From contig NZ_CP011494.1 of assembly GCF_001043175.1 (NCBI RefSeq), positions 1,550,001 through 1,614,000 of the forward strand: a stretch of DNA of 64,000 nucleotides, given 5' to 3'. The notes under the pieces were generated by a model. It saw only the letters and a list, made by a program, of their open reading frames with translations, was not told where the DNA came from and made no database searches. A program made the translations under genes and the position numbers. This document shows, piece after piece, positions 37,233-45,653 of this stretch (position 1 is the first letter of the stretch; the number at the start of each line of letters is the position of its first letter). The stretch comes from Marinobacter psychrophilus (GTDB lineage Bacteria > Pseudomonadota > Gammaproteobacteria > Pseudomonadales > Oleiphilaceae).

Positions 37233-38129
37233 TCAGCTCCGGTCCAGCCAAGCCTTAGCAATTTCTTCGCGGGTGGTAAACCATATGCCTTCGTGCCTTT
37301 GTGCATATTCAATAAATCGCTTGATTGATCTAACTCGTCCCGGTCGCCCGACCATCCGTGGGTGGAGTCCAATGGACATCATGCGCAGGCCTTCAGAGGA
37401 TTCGTCATACAACACATCGAAGCTCTCCTTCATGTACTCCAGGAAGTCTGACGCCTGAGATAACCCCGGCGAGTTCCAGTAGCGAAAATCGTTCACATCA
37501 CTGGTGTAGGGCACAACGAGATGTTGCCGACCCTCAACATTAACGAAGTACGGAACATCGTCGTTATAGGCATCGGAGTCATACAGAAATCCTCCTTCCT
37601 CAGCCACAAGGCGACGAGTGTGCACGCTGGCACCGTAACGGCAATACCAGCCGACCGGTCGCTTACCGCAGGTGCGCTGGAAAGACTCTACCGCCAGGCG
37701 AATGTGTTCGCGCTCTTCGGCTTCGGTCAACCTAAACACTTCTTCCCAGCGATAACCATGACTGCAAATTTCATGACCCAACTCAACAGCTGCTTTGGCA
37801 ACATCCGGGTTCTGCTCGAAGGCGACGGCGCAGGCGTGGAAGGTTGCTGGTACATTAGCCTGCTGCAAAATGTCGAGGATCCTCCAGATACCGACGCGCG
37901 CACCATATTCGTACATTGATTCCATTGCTAGGTTGCGCACACCCTCAGGAAATTGGTAGCTCCCCCATTCGGTCATACTTTCTTGATCAGAGTCGCCCAT
38001 CGCTAGCGATCGTTCCGAACCCTCTTCGTAGTTGATGACGAAATTGATCGCTAGCCGCGCGCCATTTGGCCAAGCGCCCTGCGGGCGTTGTCGTCCGTAA
38101 CCGACGAGATCGCGAAGGGGTAGATTCAT
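37233..38129 (-). CDS. puuE: PuuE-like allantoinase / polysaccharide deacetylase family protein
   Basis: 298 residues. Seen: RDLVGYGRQRPQGAWPNGARLAINFVINYEEGSE, MESMYEYGARVGIWRIL, GHEICSHGYRWEE, GWYCRYGASVHTRRLV, GGFLYDSDAYNDDVPY and SIGLHPRMVGRP. This is the layout of the metal-independent allantoinase PuuE, a NodB-fold enzyme. Next to a hydantoinase rather than to uricase or allantoate genes, its substrate may be a related ureide or cyclic amide rather than allantoin. It starts 48 bases after the RpiR gene stop. Confidence 0.83.
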   Translation of the reverse strand: MNLPLRDLVGYGRQRPQGAWPNGARLAINFVINYEEGSERSLAMGDSDQESMTEWGSYQFPEGVRNLAMESMYEYGARVGIWRILDILQQANVPATFHACAVAFEQNPDVAKAAVELGHEICSHGYRWEEVFRLTEAEEREHIRLAVESFQRTCGKRPVGWYCRYGASVHTRRLVAEEGGFLYDSDAYNDDVPYFVNVEGRQHLVVPYTSDVNDFRYWNSPGLSQASDFLEYMKESFDVLYDESSEGLRMMSIGLHPRMVGRPGRVRSIKRFIEYAQRHEGIWFTTREEIAKAWLDRS

Positions 38130-38177
38130 AGAGCCAATCTCCTAGTAGTCAGTAACGTTCTAACTATCGAGCCAAGC

Positions 38178-39050
38178 TCAACTGTCAATATTGTTTAACG
38201 CGTCGTAATCCAGGCCGTTGAGCGTTTGTCCATCACGAAAGGCCAGTCCCATCGCCAGGGTCTGTGCAATACAGAAGGCAGCAGTCAACGAACGAAAGCC
38301 CAGCAGTTCAGCATCGTTGACCTCAATCAACACCGAGGCTTTTGGACCTATAGGGCTGATGATGCTATCGGTGATCGCAATAATCGGCGCGCCGATTGTT
38401 ACGACCTGCTCATAGGCACCCACCGTTTCCTGCGCATAAGGCGGGAAGCTAACGGCTATTAAAACATCGTCGCTATGCAACGCGCTGACCTGCTCGCGCA
38501 AGCTGCCACCCAGACCACTGATATGAACAGCGCTGCGTCCGACACGGCTTAATGCATAGCTAAGATACGCCGCCATGGGAAACGATCGACGCATGCCGAC
38601 CACAAAAATAGTTCGTGCCTCCTGCAATAAGGCAATCGACTTTTCCAGCGCTTCGACCTGCTGCCCTTCGGCTAAGTGCTCCAGTGAAACGATATTTGCG
38701 CGACTGAATGCCGCCAGCATCGCGCCTACGTCTGTCGGATCATCCAGCAATTGTTCGCCCTGATAGTGACGGATGCGTTCTTTAAAACTGGTCTTACCGG
38801 CCTGCTGTAAGGGTTGTTTGAACAGCTTCTGTAACGCACTGAAGCCGGTAAAACCTAACGCCTGCGCTAAACGAATAAAAGCTGAGGATGGAATCCCCGA
38901 CTGCTTGGCCATTGCCGCCAGAGTGTTGAGCGCCATTGCATGAGGGTGCTCAATCAGATAGTAAGCAGCATCTCGTTGACGTGTGGTCAGGCGGTCCTGA
39001 TCTTCGACAACGACCGAACGCAACTCGGAGAGGGTTTGAGGTACAGGCAT
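38178..39050 (-). CDS. MurR/RpiR family transcriptional regulator
   Basis: 290 residues. Seen: N-terminal RpiR helix-turn-helix domain (LTTRQRDAAYYLIEHPHAMALNTLAAMAKQSGIPSSAFIRLAQALGFTGFSALQKLFKQ, residues 16-75) and a C-terminal SIS domain (about 130-260) with EARTIFVVGMRRSFPMAAYLSYALSRVG and AVSFPPY. SIS domains usually bind phosphosugars, but RpiR regulators in catabolic clusters sense varied metabolites. It sits in the middle of the operon and is the obvious regulator; a perfect palindrome lies upstream of the first gene at 42662-42679. Confidence 0.9.
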   Translation of the reverse strand: MPVPQTLSELRSVVVEDQDRLTTRQRDAAYYLIEHPHAMALNTLAAMAKQSGIPSSAFIRLAQALGFTGFSALQKLFKQPLQQAGKTSFKERIRHYQGEQLLDDPTDVGAMLAAFSRANIVSLEHLAEGQQVEALEKSIALLQEARTIFVVGMRRSFPMAAYLSYALSRVGRSAVHISGLGGSLREQVSALHSDDVLIAVSFPPYAQETVGAYEQVVTIGAPIIAITDSIISPIGPKASVLIEVNDAELLGFRSLTAAFCIAQTLAMGLAFRDGQTLNGLDYDALNNIDS

Positions 39051-39066
39051 AGGGTCGCTCGAAAAA

Positions 39067-40314
39067 TCAGTGCGGGCGTAGATAGGCGATAGTCTGAGCC
39101 AAGTGCTCGACTAAACGATTCAGTTCATCCACGCTGTTATAGTGGGCAATGGACACACGAACGACACCGCCATAATGCATGAGTCCCAACTGTTCGATCA
39201 AGCGACGGGCGTAGAAGTCACCAAAACGGATGCCTATGCGATGCTTATCGATACACCTCACAATGGCCTCGGACTGGACGCCTTCGACCACAAAACTGAT
39301 GGTCGGCACGCGATCGCCGAGGGTTACTCGCGATTTGCCGATGATGCGCACTCCGGGAGTTTGTCGCAAAAAACCCAGAAGAATTTCGGCCAAAAGGTCT
39401 TCATGTGCTTCGAAGGCGTCGAAGGCTGACTGCATAATCTGGCGAGAACTACCGCTGGCACCAAGACGCTGGCCGATGTCGATCAGGTAGTCGCTGATGC
39501 CGATGCAGCCGAACGACAACTCGTAGTTGAGGTTGCCCGGTTGTAGTTTGTATGGAATGGCGTCTTGACCAACGAAAAAATGATTCAGGCTCGGCAGTTC
39601 CAGTAGTGCTTCGAGTTTGCCCCACATCACGGCGAAGTGTGGGCCGAAGGTTTTGTAAAAACTGAAGACGTAGTAATCGGCGCCACTGGTTTGCACGTCG
39701 ACCAGTCTGTGAGGTGCATAGGCGACGGCATCAACGCACAATTTCGCCCCCACAGCGTGGACCTTGCGTGCGACCTCGGCTACTGGATTGATACTGCCCA
39801 AAATATTCGAGGCATGGGTCATGGCCACATACCGGGTTTTCGGGCCGAGTAGGGCATCAAGGTCGCTCAGGTTCAAGTCCATACTTTGTGGATTGACGGC
39901 CCATACCTTGAGCGTAGCGCCGCGTTCTTCACACAAACGTGTCCAGGGTCCAATGTTGGCTTCATGATCGCAGTTGGTGACGATGATCTCGTCACCGCGG
40001 TGGATCGATGATGCGATTGCCCGACAGAGGATTTGAAGTAAAGCGGTGGTTGAACTGCCCATCACGCATTCTTCTGGATAGCGCGCGTTAATCAACTGTG
40101 CCACAGACTCCCGAGCCTGTATAACGCGGGCACCAGCTGCTGCTGACTCGCTGTAGGAGGCGCCGAGCTGAACCGCGCTGTTGAGCAGGTAATCGCTGAC
40201 GCGTTCAGCAACTGGACGCAACACGGCAGAGCCGCCGGCGTTGTCCAGGTAAGTAAAGCCGCTGCCAAGTGCAGGGAATTGGCGGCGAACGTAATCGATC
40301 TCCAAGGTACTCAT
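39067..40314 (-). CDS. PLP-dependent class-V aminotransferase (cysteine-desulfurase-like, VC1184-type)
   Basis: 415 residues from ATG 40314 (MSTLEIDYVRRQFPALG); an ATG 5 codons upstream is less likely. Seen: the NifS/SufS fold with YLDNAGGSAVLRPV, stacking H117 (CDHEANIGPW), D195 (CVDAVAYAPH), and PLP lysine K221 in VFSFYKTFGPH. The loop that carries the catalytic cysteine in desulfurases (here HRIGIRFGDFYARRL) has no Cys, so sulfur transfer is unlikely; a lyase, epimerase or transaminase role is more probable. It starts 21 bases after the ATP-binding-protein gene. Confidence 0.85.
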   Translation of the reverse strand: MSTLEIDYVRRQFPALGSGFTYLDNAGGSAVLRPVAERVSDYLLNSAVQLGASYSESAAAGARVIQARESVAQLINARYPEECVMGSSTTALLQILCRAIASSIHRGDEIIVTNCDHEANIGPWTRLCEERGATLKVWAVNPQSMDLNLSDLDALLGPKTRYVAMTHASNILGSINPVAEVARKVHAVGAKLCVDAVAYAPHRLVDVQTSGADYYVFSFYKTFGPHFAVMWGKLEALLELPSLNHFFVGQDAIPYKLQPGNLNYELSFGCIGISDYLIDIGQRLGASGSSRQIMQSAFDAFEAHEDLLAEILLGFLRQTPGVRIIGKSRVTLGDRVPTISFVVEGVQSEAIVRCIDKHRIGIRFGDFYARRLIEQLGLMHYGGVVRVSIAHYNSVDELNRLVEHLAQTIAYLRPH

Positions 40315-40335
40315 GAGGTGGCACTCCAATCGTGA

Positions 40336-41070
40336 TCAGTGATGCAGGACAGCCTGCAAAAAGGCGTGAGTTCTCGGCTCTTGCGGAGCCGTAAAAAAAT
40401 CGTGTGGATTATTTTGTTCGATGATTCGGCCGTTCTCCATGAAGACCACCCGATCAGCAACCTTGCGGGCAAAACCCATTTCGTGAGTCACCACGACCAT
40501 GGTTACCCCCGAGCGGACGAGGCTCTGCATAACGTCTAAAACCTCACCGACCATTTCTGGGTCCAGCGCCGACGTCGGCTCATCAAACAGGATTACCCGT
40601 GGTTCCATGGCCATGGTCCGGGCAATCGCTACGCGCTGTTGCTGGCCGCCAGACAACTGACTGGGATACTTCTGGGCATGGCCTCCCATGCCCACCTTTT
40701 CTAGGAGTAAGTGCGCACGTTCGTTGGCGTCACGACGGGCCATGCCACGCACCCGTATTGGTGCCAATGCAATATTGGTCAGCACGCTGAGGTGAGGGTA
40801 GAGGTTGAAGTTCTGAAAAACCATGCCGACTTCGCAGCGAATGCTCGCCAGTTTATCGCCGGTTTCTACTCGTTGATCACCAACTCGGATATCACCCTGC
40901 TGGTATTGCTCCAACATATTGATGCAGCGGATCAGGGTGGATTTGCCTGACCCCGATGGCCCGATGATAACTACGACCTCTCCTTGACTGACGGTCAGGT
41001 TGATGTCGTCGAGTGCTTGGAACGCACCATAGAATTTCGACATGTGCTCAATTTCAATAACGTTGCTCAT
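40336..41070 (-). CDS. Polar amino-acid-type ABC transporter ATP-binding protein
   Basis: 244 residues, GlnQ/HisP size. Seen: Walker [10 protein letters not shown]-loop [14 protein letters not shown], signature LSGGQQQR, Walker [17 protein letters not shown] and the H-loop [10 protein letters not shown]. It drives import through the adjoining permease; its start overlaps the permease stop by 4 bases. Confidence 0.95.
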   Translation of the reverse strand: MSNVIEIEHMSKFYGAFQALDDINLTVSQGEVVVIIGPSGSGKSTLIRCINMLEQYQQGDIRVGDQRVETGDKLASIRCEVGMVFQNFNLYPHLSVLTNIALAPIRVRGMARRDANERAHLLLEKVGMGGHAQKYPSQLSGGQQQRVAIARTMAMEPRVILFDEPTSALDPEMVGEVLDVMQSLVRSGVTMVVVTHEMGFARKVADRVVFMENGRIIEQNNPHDFFTAPQEPRTHAFLQAVLHH

Positions 41071-41744
41071 GTTTTTTTACTTCCGGAGCCATTGCGTCGT
41101 TCAATCCAGCCGACCAAATGTACGAACGGAAGCAACAGCAACAGATACATAACTGCAGCGCCTACGAGTGGCGTCGGGTTGGCGGACAGCGCCTGAGCTT
41201 GGGTTGCTTGTTTGAGCAGATCGGGCATGGCTACTACCGATGCCAGCGCCGTGTCTTTCATTACGTTGATGCAGTTGCTGGTCATCGGCGGCATAACGAT
41301 TCGCATGGCCTGCGGCAGGATGACATCGCGCATGGTGTTGAAAAAACTCATGCCTTGCGACGCCGCTGCTTCGAACTGCCCGCGCGGAATAGCCTCTATT
41401 CCAGAGCGAAATATTTCTGCGGAGTAAGCACTTGATACCAGCGACAACGCCGCCACCGCCGCCGCAAAAGACGATAGGCGAATGCCAACGAACGGTAGCG
41501 CGTAGTAAATCAATACCAGTAATACCAGCAATGGGATCGAGCGCAAAACGTCAATGAAAGCCCTCGATAGCAAGCGAATCGGCGCATAGGCATACAACCG
41601 CAGCATTGCAAGCAGTAAGCCGCCAATAAGGCCAAGCACAATGCTCACAATGCCCAACATCACCGTCACCTCGAGGCCGCGCAGCATCATCGGTAATGCG
41701 TCTACAAACACACCCCAGTTGAAGAAAGTCTGTAGCAACTCCAT
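41067..41744 (-). CDS. Polar amino-acid-type ABC transporter permease
   Basis: 225 residues, about five helices. Seen: [51 protein letters not shown] and the EAA loop [29 protein letters not shown] that contacts the ATPase. Single permease gene, so it is likely to work as a homodimer. It lies between the binding-protein and ATPase genes. Confidence 0.95.
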   Translation of the reverse strand: MELLQTFFNWGVFVDALPMMLRGLEVTVMLGIVSIVLGLIGGLLLAMLRLYAYAPIRLLSRAFIDVLRSIPLLVLLVLIYYALPFVGIRLSSFAAAVAALSLVSSAYSAEIFRSGIEAIPRGQFEAAASQGMSFFNTMRDVILPQAMRIVMPPMTSNCINVMKDTALASVVAMPDLLKQATQAQALSANPTPLVGAAVMYLLLLLPFVHLVGWIERRNGSGSKKT

Positions 41745-41792
41745 TGCGTTTCCTCTTGGCTAACGGCGACGTGGAGGATCAGGGCGGGGTGA

Positions 41793-42569
41793 TTACTTCA
41801 GAACGTCGACTACTTTCACAGTGCTCGAGTCTGGGTCAGCTTCAGCACCAAACCACTTTTTGTGTAGGTCGGCGATCACGCCTTCTTTTTTCATTGCAGT
41901 GATGATGTCGTTGACGAGTGCTGCCGATTCCCAGTCTTTGGCGTGCATCAACGAATACTTCTCGCCTGTTGCAATCCGTGCCACAACTTTATACTGCGGC
42001 TTGTCCCTTATGTAATAAAGTACCGCCGGGATATCACTGATGTAGCCGTCTAGCCGGCCCGAAGCCAAGTCAAGCATGGCGGGCGAGAGCCCTTCATAAC
42101 GTGACACGCTGCTGAACTTGTATTCAGCTTGATGAGCGCCTACCCACATATCACCCGTAGAGCCAGTATCCACCCCAACGACCTTACCCAACATGTCCTC
42201 AACGCCTTTTATTTTCGAATCACTTAGCGTGGCGAGGGACTGGTCACTGTCGTAGTAAGGCTGTGCGAAGCCCACTGACTCCAGGCGTTTGGGGGTGATA
42301 GTGATGGATGAGATCGCGATGTCCGCACGCTTGGATTGTACGGCACTGAACAAACCATTGAAGGGAATGTTGACGAACTCGACTGTCTTATCGGCGCGCT
42401 TAGCGACCTCATTCACCAAATCGACTTCGAAGCCGACGATCTCGCCCGTCGCGTCCTGGAATTCCCAGGGCACGTTGCCGGCATTGGCACCGACGGTCCA
42501 GTCAGCGGCCCAAGTAGAAGCAGAGAAAGCGGTTGCCACGGTTATGCTCAAAAGTACTTTTAAGTTCAT
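41793..42569 (-). CDS. ABC transporter substrate-binding protein, family 3
   Basis: 258 residues from ATG 42569, which has GGAGAG seven bases upstream; an ATG six codons earlier lacks one. Seen: signal peptide MNLKVLLSITVATAFSASTWA, then WTVGANAGNVPWEFQDATGEIVGFEVDLVNEVAKR, ADIAISSITITPKRLESVGFAQPYYDSDQSL and GVDTGSTGDMWV, typical of HisJ/GlnH-type receptors. First gene of the seven-gene minus-strand cluster. Ligand unknown. Confidence 0.93.
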   Translation of the reverse strand: MNLKVLLSITVATAFSASTWAADWTVGANAGNVPWEFQDATGEIVGFEVDLVNEVAKRADKTVEFVNIPFNGLFSAVQSKRADIAISSITITPKRLESVGFAQPYYDSDQSLATLSDSKIKGVEDMLGKVVGVDTGSTGDMWVGAHQAEYKFSSVSRYEGLSPAMLDLASGRLDGYISDIPAVLYYIRDKPQYKVVARIATGEKYSLMHAKDWESAALVNDIITAMKKEGVIADLHKKWFGAEADPDSSTVKVVDVLK

Positions 42570-42661
42570 GTCTTGCTCTCCTATCAATCAGTCAGATAAT
42601 CAATCAATCCAGAAGACCGCCTAGTCGTTGAAGCAGTCGTCTTGTAAGCAAGAATAGAACC

Positions 42662-42679
42662 TTGAATTAAATAATTCAA
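42662..42679. promoter_or_regulatory. Perfect 18-bp palindrome, candidate RpiR operator
   Basis: TTGAATTA-AA-TAATTCAA, 93 bases before the binding-protein start on the minus strand. The core TGAATTAAAT occurs again at 42693-42702, exactly 30 bases (about three helical turns) away. AT-rich palindromes of this kind are usual for RpiR-family regulators such as HexR. Confidence 0.5.
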
Positions 42680-43121
42680 TGATAAAGACAAATGAATTAA
42701 ATGCTCCATTGAGGTGCGCGGACTTTCCACGTTGGTGCAAACCGTTGAATCCCGTAAACCGCCGGAGATGGTATAGATACTTGAAATTCAGTGCGTGCAA
42801 CGCACTGAATAAGGGCGACAAACCCTCGCCAGTTTGTGAATCTGATGATGTGGCTAACCGGACTTTCCTCATGATCAGGGAAAATAGAGTCGACTTGTAT
42901 GCAGATAACAAGCCTGTTATCCAGCCTGCTTTAAATCGGTTTAAACCGAATGATCAATTTAAAAGTGTTCGTCTCGGATTAGAAAAGAAGTTGGTTAAAA
43001 AACTGATTTTTCGAAAGAAATGCCCGCAGCAGAAAGACAGAAACTTATAAAAATTTGGAATGAGTGGCTCTTGTCGATAAAAGGGGATAATGCTTTCCTA
43101 GAAAAACAGCGCAATATTTGA
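42679..43121 (+). pseudogene. Frameshifted remnant of a family-3 solute-binding protein gene
   Basis: Frame 1 (from about 42679) reads ESDDVANRTFLMIRENRVDLYADNKPVIQ, resembling the part of a SBP_bac_3 receptor where GRVDLY-type strands occur. After about 43000 the similarity jumps to another frame, reading FSKEMPAAERQKLIKIWNEW and ending ...NAFLEKQRNI at TGA 43119-43121, which looks like the usual C-terminal helix pair of such receptors. The N-terminal lobe is missing and base composition is more AT-rich than in the neighbours. I infer a decayed gene with at least one frameshift (about 42996-43010). Confidence 0.55.
42786..42810. repeat. Perfect 11-bp-arm inverted repeat inside the gene-poor region
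   Basis: ATTCAGTGCGT-GCA-ACGCACTGAAT, perfect arms with a three-base loop and no T-run. It lies within the decayed gene remnant. Role unknown. Confidence 0.55.
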
Positions 43122-43132
43122 GGAATGGCGCC

Positions 43133-43181
43133 ATGCAGAAGCTGTACCGGCTTGCGAGCGCCCTTCTTATTCCTCGCCTTT
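43133..43181 (+). pseudogene. Possible truncated gene start after the remnant
   Basis: ATG 43133 with GAGGAA seven bases upstream opens MQKLYRLASALLI, which looks like the start of a signal peptide. It begins 11 bases after the stop of the decayed receptor gene, as the next gene of an operon would, but then runs antisense into the pirin gene. It may be the scar of a deletion or rearrangement; evidence is thin. Confidence 0.25.
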
Positions 43182-44042
43182 TTACTGATTGGACTTTCTA
43201 CCAGACGTTAACCGGTTTAGAAATTGCGGGTTGCCAAAATCCTTCAATGCCCGTTCGATTTCCTCGGGCGTGTTCATCACAAAAGGTCCGTATTGCACCA
43301 CGGGCTCTTCGATAGGGCAGCCGCTGAGTACTAACATGCCTGCGCCTGAGGCGCCGGCATGCAGTTGCAAAGTGTTGCCTTTGGTGTAAATGCCCAGTTG
43401 CCGTGCGTCAATCGAATCTGTCGCACCTTGATAGACATACACCAGCGCAGGGTTATCGGCATTGAAAGACAATTCAACGGTTTCATTGCCAGCCAGGTGC
43501 ACATCGACAAAAATAGGCTGGGTTGAAATCTCTGGCAGCGGGCCTTGCTGCAATTGTCGATTGATTGTTACGGAACCTGCGATAACGCGAGCCATCCCGC
43601 CGTTAGATAGCGACTGCTCGGAAACATCCGCGCTAGCAATTTCCTGATAAGCCGCGGGCTTCATTTTTTCAGCGCCGGGCAAATTCAGCCAAATTTGAAA
43701 GCCGTGCAACAGGCCGTGCTCCTGCTCAGGCATTTCCGAGTGAAGCACGCCTGCGCCCGCTGTCATCCATTGCACATCACCGGCGCTGATAACGCCCTCA
43801 TTGCCCATGTGGTCGCGGTGGCGCATGCGCCCGGCTTTCATATAAGTAATGGTTTCAAAACCGCGGTGGGGGTGTTCAGGAAAGCCGCCAATATAGTCGG
43901 TAGCATCGTCGGAGTTGATTTCATCAATCATCAAAAAAGGATTCAGTGCCTGATGCAGGCGCTGACCCGCAAGTCGATGAATTTTGACCCCGTCACCATC
44001 TTGGGCAGGGCGGGCTGTTATAACTTGAAGTAATTCTCTCAT
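43182..44042 (-). CDS. Pirin family protein (YhaK/YhhW-like)
   Basis: 286 residues, bicupin. Seen: the pirin N-terminal metal motif in GFPEHPHRGFETITYMKAG plus H in RHRDHMG, QWMTAGAGVLHSEMPE, and the C-terminal pirin domain with LSGCPIEEPVVQYGPFVMNTPEEIERAL. Some pirins have quercetinase activity and YhaK responds to redox stress; function here is unproven. Last gene of doxX-azoR-yqjG-pirin; its start overlaps the yqjG stop by 4 bases. Confidence 0.92.
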   Translation of the reverse strand: MRELLQVITARPAQDGDGVKIHRLAGQRLHQALNPFLMIDEINSDDATDYIGGFPEHPHRGFETITYMKAGRMRHRDHMGNEGVISAGDVQWMTAGAGVLHSEMPEQEHGLLHGFQIWLNLPGAEKMKPAAYQEIASADVSEQSLSNGGMARVIAGSVTINRQLQQGPLPEISTQPIFVDVHLAGNETVELSFNADNPALVYVYQGATDSIDARQLGIYTKGNTLQLHAGASGAGMLVLSGCPIEEPVVQYGPFVMNTPEEIERALKDFGNPQFLNRLTSGRKSNQ

Positions 44043-45007
44043 GAGTTTTCTCCAATCCCTTCCCGGCCATGGGCGGCGGTAAAATCTTGCGCTGGACCCA
44101 CGGGGATAATTCCCGTGGGGTTAATCATCACATGGCTCGCATAATAATGGGTCTTGATATGCTCAAAGCTGACGGTGTCAGACACCCCAGGTATCTGGTA
44201 TAGCTCGCGCACATAACCACTGATGGCTGGATAATCGGCCAGTAACTGACGGTTGGTTTTAAAGTGACCAAAATACACGGCATCGAAACGAATCAAGGTG
44301 GTAAACAAACGCCAATCGGCTTCCGTCAACTGGCCGCCCCCCAGATAACGCTGCCGGGCTAACAAACCCTCGACCCAGTCCAACGAATTGAACAGGCTAT
44401 GGTATGCGTTTTCATAGGCCTCTTGGGTGGTGGCGAAACCGGCGCGATAGACGCCGTTGTTGATGGTGTCGTAGACACGCTCATTCAGGGCATTGATCCG
44501 CTCGTGTAACGTATCAGGGTAGTAATCTATGGTGTTGCCCGTTAAAGCATTAAATGCCGTATTGAACATACGGATAATCTCTGAGGACTCGTTGCTGACA
44601 ATGGTCTGTGTTTGCTTGTCCCACAAGACCGGCACTGTAACGCGGCCCTCATAGCTGGAATCCGCCTTTAAATACAATTGATACAGAAAGTCCAGACCGT
44701 AAAGAGGGTCCTTCATTTCCCATCCATTTTTAAGCATCACCGGGTCGACCACGGTGACATCAATATAATTCTGCAATTGCTTTATTCGGCGAAAAATCAG
44801 TGCGCGGTGTGCCCAAGGGCAGGCCAGTGACACATACAAATGGTAGCGGCCTTTCTCTGCTTTGAAGCCGGGCTCCCCGTTTGGGCCGGCGTTGCCATCG
44901 GGTGTCAGCCAACTTCTGAAGCGACTATCCTGACGGCGAAACTCACCACCGCTGTTGCCGGTGTCATACCACTGGTCAACCCATTGACCCTTTTGTAACA
45001 GACCCAT
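44039..45007 (-). CDS. yqjG: Glutathionyl-hydroquinone reductase
   Basis: 322 residues. Xi-class glutathione transferase that removes glutathione from glutathionyl-hydroquinones. Seen: GRYHLYVSLACPWAHRALIFR with the catalytic Cys in CPWA, YQLYLKADSSYEGRVTVPVLWDKQTQTIVSNESSEIIRM, and the C-terminal helical domain with TEADWRLFTTLIRFDAVYFGHFK. Start overlaps the azoR stop by one base (TAATG). Confidence 0.95.
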   Translation of the reverse strand: MGLLQKGQWVDQWYDTGNSGGEFRRQDSRFRSWLTPDGNAGPNGEPGFKAEKGRYHLYVSLACPWAHRALIFRRIKQLQNYIDVTVVDPVMLKNGWEMKDPLYGLDFLYQLYLKADSSYEGRVTVPVLWDKQTQTIVSNESSEIIRMFNTAFNALTGNTIDYYPDTLHERINALNERVYDTINNGVYRAGFATTQEAYENAYHSLFNSLDWVEGLLARQRYLGGGQLTEADWRLFTTLIRFDAVYFGHFKTNRQLLADYPAISGYVRELYQIPGVSDTVSFEHIKTHYYASHVMINPTGIIPVGPAQDFTAAHGREGIGENS

Positions 45008-45615
45008 TATGTGGCTCCTTTAGATTCATTGGCTGAATAGGTCGACATTAAAGCGTCAACTTGTTGTTTGCCCTGCGCGATTACTTGGTCTGGCGTTCTT
45101 TTGGACCCGCTGGCATCAATATGAAATACCTCACTAACACCAATGAATTTGCAAATATGCTCCAGATAGCGGCTGGCGAAATCGATATCGCTACCGACAG
45201 GGGTGCCTCCAGAGGCGGTAATAATGAATGCCCGCTTTACACCGAGTAAGCCAACTGGCCCCTGTTCGGTGTACTTAAAGCTAACACCAGCACGACAAAT
45301 GCTATCGATCCATTGCTTCAATGTGGCCGGAATTCCGAAGTTGTATATCGGCGCAGCCAGCACCAGGGTATCGGCGTTTTTCAACTCGTCAATCAATTGA
45401 TCTGACAAGATAAATTGAGCCTGTAAACTGGCCCGATCACTATTGGATGAACTGTGAAGGTCCACCAGATCCTCGGCATTAATTGGCGGCAGAGGGTGTT
45501 GCGCCAGGTCACGGCTAATGGTCGGTTCCCCTAATGCGTCCAAAAGGTATTGCCCAATAATGCGAGTATTTGAATTGCTGAATCGTACACTGCTATTAAT
45601 ATGTAATACGGTCAT
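45007..45615 (-). CDS. azoR: FMN-dependent NADH:quinone/azo oxidoreductase
   Basis: 202 residues, flavodoxin fold. Reduces quinones by two electrons and cleaves azo bonds. Seen: SSVRFSNSNTRIIGQYLLDAL phosphate-binding start, ADTLVLAAPIYNFGIPATLKQWIDSICRAGVSFKYTEQGPVGLL, and the conserved SGGTPVGSDIDFASRYLEHICKFIGV. Second gene of the quinone-defence operon, 38 bases after doxX. Confidence 0.94.
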   Translation of the reverse strand: MTVLHINSSVRFSNSNTRIIGQYLLDALGEPTISRDLAQHPLPPINAEDLVDLHSSSNSDRASLQAQFILSDQLIDELKNADTLVLAAPIYNFGIPATLKQWIDSICRAGVSFKYTEQGPVGLLGVKRAFIITASGGTPVGSDIDFASRYLEHICKFIGVSEVFHIDASGSKRTPDQVIAQGKQQVDALMSTYSANESKGAT

Positions 45616-45653
45616 GTGATGGCTCCGGTCATGCTGATTAATGGGTGTATCGT

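Noticed and set aside
39067..40314. SufS/IscS cysteine desulfurase
   Set aside because: No catalytic cysteine in the active-site loop and no Suf or Isc neighbours.
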